NCBI RefSeq assembly: GCF_900112265.1
Contig: NZ_FOLO01000018.1
Coordinates: forward strand, 1-64,000
Direction of reading: 5' to 3'
From: Pseudoalteromonas denitrificans DSM 6059
GTDB taxonomy: Bacteria; Pseudomonadota; Gammaproteobacteria; Enterobacterales; Alteromonadaceae
DNA: 64,000 nucleotides
The position numbers and the translations under genes were made by a program. Every line of letters begins with the position of its first letter. Position 1 is the first letter of the stretch. The notes below the pieces were generated by a model, which saw only the letters and a program-made list of their open reading frames with translations, did not search any database and was not told the origin of the DNA. Positions 1 through 7,691 of the stretch are shown here, in pieces.

Positions 1-1572
1 AGCCCTGTTCAAAATGCGCCCTATACCCTGACCCTAGATGACGGTTCAGTCATTGAAGGCACACTAGATGCCAGCGGCAAAGCCACGATTGAAAATATGC
101 CCGCTGGGCAATACACTATACAATATGGTGAAGACAGTCGTGAATTTGAACCTGTCGAAAATACCACAGCTAATCCACTGTTTGGTAAAATTTCGCCAGA
201 GCAAGCAGTTAAAATGGTGGAATCTGGTGATACCGATTTGCTAAACCAAGCAGGTGATATTGCCGAAGGTGCTGGTGATTGGTTATGGGGAACTTTACAG
301 GGAGATTTCAATAAAGACCCTTCCACCACCCAAATAGTGGTAGGCACTATTATTTCGATGATACCAGTTATTGACCAAGTAATGGATTGCAGAGATGTCT
401 GTGCCAATATGGCAATTCTTACAGACGAGGATGATAAAAATGACAGTGATGGTTGGTTAGCCTTAACTTTAACGGCTATAGGTTTAGTGCCAATTTTAGG
501 CTCTGCCCTAAAAGGCACATTTAAGGTCATCATTAAAAATGCGGGAGCAAGCCTAGATGCTGCTTTTGCTATTTTACGCAAACTGGGTAAGGGTGATCCT
601 GAAAAATTCTTAAAAAATCTTGACTGGGCAAAACTAACCTCAGATGCAACAAATGCATCGAAGCAATTACTTAATACCATGAAAGATAGCTTACAAACTA
701 TATTAAATTCTTGGTTTATGCGAAAACTACTTGATAACAATGCCCTTAAATCGATTGAAGATGGTTTAGGAAAAATGTCTGCCTTTGAAAAGCGCCTTGG
801 TGATGGCATAAACCAAGGTATGGGACGTATTAGAGGTTATGTGGATGAAGCGTTAGCTGGGCAAAGTAAAGGGCGATTAGCAACGGGGAACACTAGCTCC
901 CCTTTAAAAGCCAAAACCGCCGAGTTAGATGCAAGTACAATTCCTTTACCTTATGAAATTAAAAAAGGTTTATCCGCATTTGATAGCTCTCCCATTATTT
1001 TCAAACGTATACATAAAGATGGTCAGCAAGAAGGCATGTGGCCTGACAGCTACACTCTAATGCCCGACGGTAAACCAATGGGCAGTATTGAAGGTATTAT
1101 GCCTGCTAAATTCAAAGGGATAAAAAAGCTACCAGCTGACGCACAAAAACGAATTGATGAAGGCTGGCCTGATATTGCCAGCAGAGCAGATTTTGCAAAC
1201 TTTACAAACCTAGAAGCCGCTACATTGCCTAAAGGCACAAAAATTTACCGTATAATTGACGAAGGCACCTCTGAAGCGACTAAAAAAAACTCAGGAAGCT
1301 ATTGGGCATTTGATTTACCCTCCACAAAAACTCAATGGCGAAAAGATTATGCCGTAAAAGACTCATGGAATGATAATGGTCATTATATTGAGCACACCTT
1401 AGAAGAAGATTTAAAAGTCTGGACAGGTGGTGTTGCTGGGCAGCGCTATGAAGAATTTAATACTGATAATTTTTACTTGGAGGGTGGGAATACGCAAATT
1501 TTTGCTGAATATGGACTACTAAAAGACGCACAAATACAACCCCAATTAACCAACTGGCCGGATGCGATTTAA
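1..1572 (+). CDS. Polymorphic secreted toxin, C-terminal part (5' end outside window)
   Basis: Frame 1 is open from base 1, so this is the C-terminal 523 codons of a longer gene; an ATG at 97 is internal. Codons 1-50 read like the beta-rich carboxypeptidase-regulatory-type module seen near the end of VgrG/PAAR-type type VI effectors. Codons about 90-185 form a conserved pre-toxin domain with hydrophobic stretches (ISMIPVIDQVMDCRDVCA, then IGLVPILGSALKG). From about codon 310 the sequence changes to a distinct C-terminal domain with KIYRI (Arg417), GSYWAF and GGNTQIFAE blocks. These are spaced like the conserved elements of ADP-ribosyltransferase/TNT-like toxins; that assignment is tentative. 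The stop overlaps the next gene's ATG, which fits a toxin followed by its immunity gene. T6SS delivery is inferred from family architecture, since no secretion gene is in view. Confidence 0.7.
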   Translation, partial: SPVQNAPYTLTLDDGSVIEGTLDASGKATIENMPAGQYTIQYGEDSREFEPVENTTANPLFGKISPEQAVKMVESGDTDLLNQAGDIAEGAGDWLWGTLQGDFNKDPSTTQIVVGTIISMIPVIDQVMDCRDVCANMAILTDEDDKNDSDGWLALTLTAIGLVPILGSALKGTFKVIIKNAGASLDAAFAILRKLGKGDPEKFLKNLDWAKLTSDATNASKQLLNTMKDSLQTILNSWFMRKLLDNNALKSIEDGLGKMSAFEKRLGDGINQGMGRIRGYVDEALAGQSKGRLATGNTSSPLKAKTAELDASTIPLPYEIKKGLSAFDSSPIIFKRIHKDGQQEGMWPDSYTLMPDGKPMGSIEGIMPAKFKGIKKLPADAQKRIDEGWPDIASRADFANFTNLEAATLPKGTKIYRIIDEGTSEATKKNSGSYWAFDLPSTKTQWRKDYAVKDSWNDNGHYIEHTLEEDLKVWTGGVAGQRYEEFNTDNFYLEGGNTQIFAEYGLLKDAQIQPQLTNWPDAI

Positions 1573-2111
1573 TGAATAATAAAGCAAAAAAAATACTACT
1601 TGCCCGAAAGTTTACATCAATTGAATATATGAGTGAATATGTTCAATACTTTAATGAAATGGTAGATGCGCTTATTGTGGGTATGAGTGAATTTAAACAC
1701 CTTTATCAACAAAACCCGACGCTAGACCCTGATAATTTTGAAGATTGGGAAAATAGAGGGCTACCTAACTTACAGCGTGGTGCTAAGAATGCAAAAGAGT
1801 GCTTAGAGCGAGCAAAAAATGGTAGTTTAACTGGCATATCCAGCTCGGCAGGCAACCTCCGTGGTTTGTCAAAAGATGTTGATAACATTGGTGGTTTTGG
1901 ACAATGGTGGCAGCATATTGACAAAAAATTTGCTGATGCGTTTGATAGCGCTTTAAATAAAGCACAAATAACAGGTAATAATATTGATTATACCATTAGT
2001 GGTTATTGGGATAATGATGAAATACTAGATGAAGAAATCACAGGAACAATAGACGAAGACGAATTATTAAACTACTTAAAAACAAGTGAGAAAATTAAAG
2101 ACATTTCTTAA
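1572..2111 (+). CDS. Probable immunity protein for the upstream toxin
   Basis: A 179-residue acidic, mostly helical protein without a signal peptide or membrane segment. Its ATG shares one base with the stop of the toxin gene (TAATG), so the two are translationally coupled. A small cytoplasmic protein directly behind a variable toxin tip is the standard position for a cognate immunity protein. I do not recognise a named immunity family. The C-terminus is rich in Asp and Glu, which would suit binding to a basic toxin surface, but this is inference. Confidence 0.6.
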   Translation: MNNKAKKILLARKFTSIEYMSEYVQYFNEMVDALIVGMSEFKHLYQQNPTLDPDNFEDWENRGLPNLQRGAKNAKECLERAKNGSLTGISSSAGNLRGLSKDVDNIGGFGQWWQHIDKKFADAFDSALNKAQITGNNIDYTISGYWDNDEILDEEITGTIDEDELLNYLKTSEKIKDIS

Positions 2112-2359
2112 TTGAAGTTAGACTGCAAACCGGCAACCAATTAACTAGATGATACCTACAAAAAATGACTTTCTTCCCAAGGACAGTAGATGACTTATTA
2201 AGAAATGGTATTAAACCGAATACGTGTTTAATACTTTACTTTTTAACAATTTAAATGGACTTCAAGCTTATTTGTTCACATTCACTCTTAATGTAATTAA
2301 AAACTAAATAAAGCATTTATATATCGAGTAAATTTATAGTTATAACCCAAGAAAGAACT
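2112..2359 (+). other. Spacer with a short remnant reading frame
   Basis: No convincing gene. A 29-codon frame at 2165-2254 (begins MTFFPRTVDDLL) has no ribosome binding site and may be the debris of a lost toxin or immunity gene. It matches nothing I recognise. Confidence 0.3.
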
Positions 2360-2722
2360 ATGTTTGGAAAACTCAAAGCCGCCGCAGGTGATGCGGCAAC
2401 ATCAAAAGCAACAAAAATACTTGAACCCCACATTCAACCTGTTTTAGAGAAAATGAGAACACTATCACCTGCGAGTATTAGTCATAATGAAAGTTATCAA
2501 AGCAAAGTAATAACTCCTGCAAAAATAGCAGTTTTAGCGGCAACATCAGGGTTAAGTAAACTTATCCCGCAGTTTGACGAAAAGTTCAACCATTGTATGT
2601 TTCATTTACGTAATGAGTTAGTTGATGTATCAGGTGATACCGTAAAGTTGGTACCTAACTTTAAAGAAGCTTTACCTCAAGCACTTAAAGAAGGTCTAAC
2701 CCCAGTTAATTCGAATGCGTAA
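2360..2722 (+). CDS. Small hypothetical protein, possible orphan immunity
   Basis: A 120-residue predicted helical protein with no signal peptide (starts MFGKLKAAAGDAATSKATK). It lies between the first toxin/immunity pair and a broken second toxin copy and is followed by a clear terminator. Upstream AAGAAAG is a modest ribosome binding site. I do not recognise the family. Location alone suggests an immunity or accessory gene of the toxin array. Confidence 0.5.
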   Translation: MFGKLKAAAGDAATSKATKILEPHIQPVLEKMRTLSPASISHNESYQSKVITPAKIAVLAATSGLSKLIPQFDEKFNHCMFHLRNELVDVSGDTVKLVPNFKEALPQALKEGLTPVNSNA

Positions 2723-2806
2723 TTAACTTAAGCCTGCTTATAGCCGCTCTTTAACAATTTGATGAAAATTTGAAGTGATTACATGAGGTGATTACTTAAA
2801 GTGAGT

Positions 2807-2846
2807 ATCCCAGTGCATCTTTCAAAATGCACTGGGGTATTTTCTT
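2807..2846 (+). terminator. Intrinsic terminator after the 120-aa gene
   Basis: A 10-bp stem (2809-2818 with 2827-2836, CCCAGTGCAT/ATGCACTGGG) with an 8-nt loop is followed by a T-rich run ending in TTTTTT. It isolates the second array module from the first. Confidence 0.8.
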
Positions 2847-2894
2847 TTTTGTGTTAACTAATAAGCCGCAGCAACCAGACCCCTTGTAAAATTA

Positions 2895-3498
2895 ATGAAC
2901 CCCCACCGCGGTGACTGGTTATGGGGAACTTTACAGGGAGATTTCAATAAAGACCCTTCCACCAGCCAAATAGTTGTTGGCACTATTATTTCGATGATAC
3001 CTCCTTTGTTTCAAAGTAAGCGACCAAGTAATGGATTGTCGAGATGTCTGTGCCAATACCATGATGCTTACTGATGACGAACAAGCCAACGACAGTGATG
3101 GCTGGATTGCGCTTACATTAACAGGAATTGGATTTATACCTCTTTTTGGTTCGGCCGTAAAAGGTGTTGGTAAGGTTATAGTTAAAAATGCCCACGAAAG
3201 TTTATCCGCCGCTCTTGCCGTATTACGCAAACTTGGCAAAGGCGATCCAGTTAAATACCTCAAGAATATTGACTGGGCAGATATCACCAAACAAGCGACT
3301 GCATTAATCAAAGAAAAAATAGTTGGTATACGTGATGCCCTGCTCAGTATTTTAAATAGCAATGCCACTTGGATACTCTCAGATACTGCCGAACAAAGCT
3401 TAAAGAAAAATGCCGAACAACAGATAAAAAAATCAATAATGAAAATCTTAGAAAAAAGTGACATTTATTTAAAAGACGCAAAGGCAATTGCAAAATAA
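2895..3498 (+). pseudogene. Frameshifted second copy of the toxin's conserved middle domain
   Basis: From 2909 the DNA nearly duplicates 272-365: GDWLWGTLQGDFNKDPST is shared and about 4 of 92 bases differ by eye. The frame breaks near 3003-3022: at IPPLFQ the reading must shift one base to continue as VSDQVMDCRDVCAN. It then runs open to 3498 with clear but more diverged similarity to the first copy (IGFIPLFGSAVKG, LRKLGKGDP). The last 40 residues, Lys-rich and helical, are unrelated to the first toxin's tip. There is no full N-terminal delivery domain, so this is a displaced, broken toxin module. An ATG at 2895 happens to precede it in frame. Confidence 0.75.
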
Positions 3499-3540
3499 AA
3501 ACTAAAAGAACAGATGTCTCAGCTCGCGCCCCTACATTAA

Positions 3541-3657
3541 CCCGGCTTAATTGCGGGAGATCAAGGAGTTACTTTTTCAGACAGCTACTTATACCAAGGT
3601 GGATTATTAGATTTATGGAAAGATTTAGCCACTAAATACAAAAATGGTACGTTGTAA
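3541..3657 (+). pseudogene. C-terminal remnant of a toxin or immunity gene
   Basis: An open stretch without a start codon reads PGLIAGDQGVTFSDSYLYQG, then GLLDLWKDLATKY and a stop. Its end resembles the end of the 160-aa protein at 4138-4620 (LLEGGLLDALKQL), and more weakly the YLEGG motif near the end of the first toxin. It is probably the tail of an otherwise deleted module. Confidence 0.45.
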
Positions 3658-4000
3658 ACTTATAATAGAAACAGAGCAAAATGTTATTTTCCGTTTTAGA
3701 TGCGATGATAAATAACTTGATAATCTTTACCGGTATTATTCTTTCTTTTCCATTATAAAATCGCGGCAGCGCGGGCTTGCTAGAATTTTTCTATATTATT
3801 CGCGTTGTCTCTGCCCGCTGTATTTTCGAGCAATATTAATGGTTCTTACATGACGGGATATCTTTTATATTTTTCTTTTATATTAAGCCCTTGCACCCTT
3901 ATTTATGATATTTTATCAGACCTTAATTAAAAAGCGTTATAGAGTTTGTTTAAATTTATCGAATATACACAAAAACTTTGACAAAAAAACTTCGCAATAG
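3658..4000. other. Non-coding, AT-rich stretch with one GC-rich inverted repeat
   Basis: No reading frame of note. Near 3764-3822 there is a locally GC-rich segment in which CAGCGCGGGC is partly complementary to GCCCGCTG about 45 bases downstream. It could be the end of a lost mobile element, but nothing identifies it. Confidence 0.3.
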
Positions 4001-4126
4001 GGCGAAAACATTAATACTGATTCAGGTGTTGCTGAAACCTTTACCTTTGAGCGCGTTCCACTAATCATTAATGAATTAGGCGAAGCTATCACATTAATCC
4101 CAGCGGAACCCATTTTAAAAAAATAA
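4001..4126 (+). pseudogene. Toxin C-terminal remnant directly before an immunity-like gene
   Basis: A start-less open frame reads ...TDSGVAETFTFERVPLIIN, continues ELGEAITLIPAEPILKK and stops at 4124-4126, twelve bases before the next gene's ATG. The close spacing to a small cytoplasmic protein mirrors toxin/immunity order, so this is probably the last piece of that immunity gene's lost toxin. Confidence 0.45.
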
Positions 4127-4137
4127 GGTCAAATAAA

Positions 4138-4620
4138 ATGCAGTTATTAAATCCTTTTCAATTAGATAAAAACTACCAGATTCTCTATGACCGACCCTCT
4201 CTAAATGAAAATGAAGAAGATGAAACATTTAAAGTTATTATTGGGGAAAAATTACTAATTTTACAAAATATTTGCCCCCCAACTTTCGGTGAGGACATAC
4301 CTGGATTTTCTGTAGATCAAATAGAACTCCCTTATATAGCTAATCAATGGCTAATTAACACTATTGAAGATAAGTTTTGGAAGAGTGCTGCTCAAGGCGG
4401 TTTACCCTCAGGGACATATTCATATAAAGAAGAAGTAAATGGTGAAAAACTTGCTCTATATCGTGAAATGAATGTCGGTGCGAAAAATCAAAAAGGTTTT
4501 CGTTTAACCAACTTTAGCCGCCCTAGTAGAATTTACGATGATGATGACTTTCAAGATTTTTTTATTACTGATTTAATGTTACTTGAAGGTGGTTTATTAG
4601 ACGCTTTAAAACAACTTTAA
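4138..4620 (+). CDS. Orphan immunity-like protein (160 aa)
   Basis: An acidic 160-residue cytoplasmic protein with no signal peptide. AAGG precedes the ATG at a suitable distance. The body contains an aromatic, acidic segment and ends in a GGLLDALK tail. It follows a toxin-tail remnant by 11 bases and is itself followed by a hairpin. Family not recognised; called immunity-like from position, size and charge only. Confidence 0.5.
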   Translation: MQLLNPFQLDKNYQILYDRPSLNENEEDETFKVIIGEKLLILQNICPPTFGEDIPGFSVDQIELPYIANQWLINTIEDKFWKSAAQGGLPSGTYSYKEEVNGEKLALYREMNVGAKNQKGFRLTNFSRPSRIYDDDDFQDFFITDLMLLEGGLLDALKQL

Positions 4621-4680
4621 TTTTATTGAAAGTAAAATATCAACACGTCATTTCTTTCTTTTTAAGAATAAATATCACAA

Positions 4681-4715
4681 CCTCAGTGCATTTAAGTTTT
4701 TGTACTGAGGTTTCC
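4681..4715 (+). terminator. Terminator-like hairpin after the 160-aa gene
   Basis: CCTCAGT (4681-4687) pairs with ACTGAGG (4704-4710), followed by TTTCC. It resembles the hairpin at 2807-2846 in role and partly in sequence (CAGTGCAT is shared). Confidence 0.5.
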
Positions 4716-4751
4716 TAATGTATTAAGCCAAGAACTTTCATCTTACAACAT

Positions 4752-4880
4752 ACTCCAAAAATTGGTTTTATTCCCCTGTTTGGTGCAGCTATAAAAGATA
4801 AAGGTAATTTAATCATTAAAAATGCAGGGGAAGCGGTTAATCCAACCCTCGAGTGTTTATTCTTCGGTGAAATGACATAA
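4752..4880 (+). pseudogene. Third remnant of the toxin middle domain
   Basis: A start-less frame reads IGFIPLFGAAIKDKG, then NLIIKNAGEAVNPTLE. It aligns with IGLVPILGSALKG...VIIKNAGASLDAAF of the first toxin and IGFIPLFGSAVKG...VIVKNAHESLSAAL of the second copy. It is cut off on both sides. This shows that at least three copies of the pre-toxin domain have existed here. Confidence 0.65.
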
Positions 4881-4971
4881 TTCATTATTAACATTTTAAT
4901 ATGCATAGTAAAATTCACATCAACGACAAATCAATATGTTCTATCAGACATAAAAATAAGGAAATATTAGC

Positions 4972-5313
4972 ATGCAAAAACAACTTTCAAAATCACTTGG
5001 TCAGTACCTATATCAAAATATTAATCAGCCTTGGTTAAGTGCCTTAATGATATTAGATTACCCTAAAAAGAATGATACTCACGACACAGAAATACAATGT
5101 AGTGCTTCATTTATACCTGAGAAACAGAATAATTCAGATAATCAAACTGTAGAAATAACCATAACGGCTGAAATTAAAGAAAAGTTTGAGCAGTTATTTA
5201 ACCTAGCTACTGAACAATCAGATGAAAAATGGCACCGCGCCCTATTCTCTATACACAGAAATGGTAATTTCTCTCTTAATTTTGAAAATGATGAACCTGA
5301 ATTTAATGATTAA
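4972..5313 (+). CDS. Orphan immunity protein, YezG/DUF600-like (tentative)
   Basis: A 113-residue acidic cytoplasmic protein preceded by AAGGA. Its C-terminal pattern, Trp-His then a beta strand, NG, aromatic, and an acidic FEND end (KWHRALFSIHRNGNFSLNFE), resembles the end of YezG/DUF600-type immunity proteins. It follows the third toxin-domain remnant and ends the array. The family call rests on pattern memory only. Confidence 0.5.
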   Translation: MQKQLSKSLGQYLYQNINQPWLSALMILDYPKKNDTHDTEIQCSASFIPEKQNNSDNQTVEITITAEIKEKFEQLFNLATEQSDEKWHRALFSIHRNGNFSLNFENDEPEFND

Positions 5314-5705
5314 AAATATTTAATCATTATTATTGTTCTGACAAAGTGTATTTACCTAAAATAAAACTAGCACATATAATTGTTTTCTAGTTTTATTGAA
5401 CAAATATGAACGATAAACCAAACAAGCAAATATTCATAACAAAGCTATGAATATTAATGAATTTCAATTTTAGTAAGTTTACGCTTAGTGTATGCAACTT
5501 ATTTTCAGTTACAATAACCAACTTTGACTCAGTCAAATACTTGCCCTTGAAAAATTCCTCACATCTAAATTGTCTCTCTAAACTAAAAGAATTTGCATTA
5601 ATTTTTTATTGATTTTTTGGCCGCGATAGTAATAATGGGTTAATTAAATGAGTCCTAAAAAGACACCATAAAAGAATAAAAAAGTACAAGGTTAGCGCAC
5701 TCGTA
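5314..5705. other. Intergenic region before the AraC regulator
   Basis: AT-rich with no reading frame or clear hairpin. It presumably carries the promoter for the AraC-type gene; I see no certain promoter boxes. Confidence 0.4.
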
Positions 5706-6758
5706 ATGACTCACAGTAAAACTCTAAAACCTTTAGGTTATGCCTCTATTCCTGCTGTCAATCAATATCTTCAATTAGCTGAAGAGCAAAATATCAATGT
5801 AAGTGATATTTTAAAAAAGCTCAATATGAATCACGATCTACTTGCTGACAATAGCAAACAGATAAGTGGTGAGTTATTCCAAGCATTAATTTTTGAACTT
5901 GTTGGACAAAGCAATGACCCTTTATTTGGTCTACATACGGCTAAATTTGTTCAGCCGGGCTCTTATAGTGTACTTGGTTTTATCACCATGAATTGTGAAA
6001 CTTTGGGAGAAGCTATCACAAAAATCCAACCTTTTGAAAAACTAGTTGGCGATATGGGCACAACAGAGCTAACCAAAAAAAACTCAGAACTTTATATAAG
6101 TTGGAATTGTATTTTCCCAAATGAAATTGTTAAACAACACATGATAGATAATTGTTTAGCTTCGTGGTTTACCTTCGCACAATTTTTAGTTGACCCTAAA
6201 TTCAAAGAAAATAGCCTACCTAAACAAGTATTATTAAAGCGTTCTATGCCTACTTTGGAGCAAGAAGCACAATATCAAGCACTTTTTAAATGCCCTGTTT
6301 TATTTAATCAAATACAAGACGCTATTGTATTTGAACAAGAATTATTTAATTTACCCCTAAACAAAGGTAATAAACAAATATTATCTACTTTAGAAGAGCA
6401 TGCAGAACAACTCATAAATAAACTTGGTCATACTGATGACTTTTCAAGTAAAGTGTCAGATTTGATTGAAAGCAATTTACAAAGCGGAAGCTATCACCAA
6501 CAAAATATTGCCGATTTATTGAAAGTCAGTACCAAAACAATGCAAAGAAAATTAAAATCTGAGCACACTCAATTTCAAACATTATTAGATACTGTAAGAT
6601 TAAAAAAAGCACAACTCGTACTAGCAAACAGCGATTTACCATTAACACAGCTCAGCATTGAGTTAGGTTTTTGTGAATCTCGCTCTTTTTACCGATGGTT
6701 TCAAAAATTAACAGGCATCACACCTGGCGAATACAGACAAGGAAATACAAATATTTGA
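5706..6758 (+). CDS. AraC-family transcriptional regulator
   Basis: 350 residues. The N-terminal two thirds match the arabinose-binding-like ligand domain found in OruR/ArgR-type AraC proteins ([20 protein letters not shown]). The C-terminus carries two helix-turn-helix units: [19 protein letters not shown], then [20 protein letters not shown] followed by TGITPGEYR. It probably responds to an amino acid or related ligand. The glutaminase gene begins 17 bases after the stop, so the two are likely co-transcribed and glutamine metabolism is the likely context. Confidence 0.88.
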   Translation: MTHSKTLKPLGYASIPAVNQYLQLAEEQNINVSDILKKLNMNHDLLADNSKQISGELFQALIFELVGQSNDPLFGLHTAKFVQPGSYSVLGFITMNCETLGEAITKIQPFEKLVGDMGTTELTKKNSELYISWNCIFPNEIVKQHMIDNCLASWFTFAQFLVDPKFKENSLPKQVLLKRSMPTLEQEAQYQALFKCPVLFNQIQDAIVFEQELFNLPLNKGNKQILSTLEEHAEQLINKLGHTDDFSSKVSDLIESNLQSGSYHQQNIADLLKVSTKTMQRKLKSEHTQFQTLLDTVRLKKAQLVLANSDLPLTQLSIELGFCESRSFYRWFQKLTGITPGEYRQGNTNI

Positions 6759-6775
6759 AAGATTTAAGTAATGAA

Positions 6776-7678
6776 ATGCTTCAAGAAATTATTAGTGAAG
6801 TAAAGCCATTGATTGGTAAAGGTAAAGTCGCAGACTATATTCCTGCTTTGGCACAAGTTAATAATAATCAATTAGGCATCGCAGTTTATACACTTGATGG
6901 TCGTATTTATCATGCTGGTGATGCAAGTACAGCATTTTCAATTCAAAGTATTTCTAAGGCACTGAGTCTCACTTTAGCTTTATCTGTTTATGAAGAACAA
7001 GAAGTATGGTCCCGTGTAGGCAAAGAGCCTTCAGGCCAAGCCTTTAATTCATTAGTGCAGCTCGAACTTGAGCATGGTATTCCACGTAACCCTTTTATAA
7101 ATGCAGGCGCATTAGTGATCAGCGATTTATTAGCAGATAAATTGATCACGCCCAGATTTTCTTTAATGGAATTAATCCGTCACTTATCGCACAATCCAAA
7201 AATTCAGTTTGATAAAGGTGTTGCCCGTTCAGAATTTAAACATTCGGCCCGCAATAGTGCAATTGCCTATTTAATGAAAGACTATGACAACTTTAAGAAC
7301 CAGGTTGAAACCGTTTTAAAAGATTATTTTCAAGCATGTTCAATCAAAATGAACTGCATTGACCTTGCTAAAACTTTTAGCTTTTTAGCAAACAGAGGCA
7401 CACCGGTTGGGCATAAAGAAACGCTTATAAGTCCAAAAATGAGTAAACAAATTAATGCTTTATTAGCAACTTGTGGTTTATATGATGAAGCGGGTGATTT
7501 TGCCTACCGTGTTGGTATGCCTGGCAAATCAGGTGTCGGTGGAGGCATCATTGCGGTGATCCCTGGAGAAATGAGCATTTGTGTTTGGTCACCGGAATTA
7601 AATGAGTCAGGTAATTCTCTTGCAGGAATTGCAGCGCTTGAGTTACTCACAAATAAGCTTTCTAGGTCAATTTTTTGA
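6776..7678 (+). CDS. glsB: Glutaminase
   Basis: Hydrolyses L-glutamine to glutamate and ammonia in the cytoplasm. The 300 residues align closely with E. coli YneH/GlsB from start to end. FSIQSISK carries the beta-lactamase-like catalytic Ser and Lys; [34 protein letters not shown] and [11 protein letters not shown] are family blocks. I chose ATG 6776 because the homologue begins there; a longer frame from 6695 only overlaps the AraC gene. The gene lies 17 bp behind the regulator and runs convergently to the receptor gene, with 13 bp between the two stops. Confidence 0.93.
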   Translation: MLQEIISEVKPLIGKGKVADYIPALAQVNNNQLGIAVYTLDGRIYHAGDASTAFSIQSISKALSLTLALSVYEEQEVWSRVGKEPSGQAFNSLVQLELEHGIPRNPFINAGALVISDLLADKLITPRFSLMELIRHLSHNPKIQFDKGVARSEFKHSARNSAIAYLMKDYDNFKNQVETVLKDYFQACSIKMNCIDLAKTFSFLANRGTPVGHKETLISPKMSKQINALLATCGLYDEAGDFAYRVGMPGKSGVGGGIIAVIPGEMSICVWSPELNESGNSLAGIAALELLTNKLSRSIF

Positions 7679-7691
7679 AAGAAATAACCCA

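Noticed and set aside
21-809. A 262-codon open frame on the minus strand opposite the toxin
   Set aside because: It mirrors the codons of the toxin gene, has low-complexity Ser/Leu composition, and the similar antisense frame at 2931-3464 exists only because the toxin domain is repeated there.
6695-6775. Longer N-terminus for glutaminase
   Set aside because: It lies inside the AraC gene and adds residues absent from E. coli GlsB; ATG 6776 fits the homologue.
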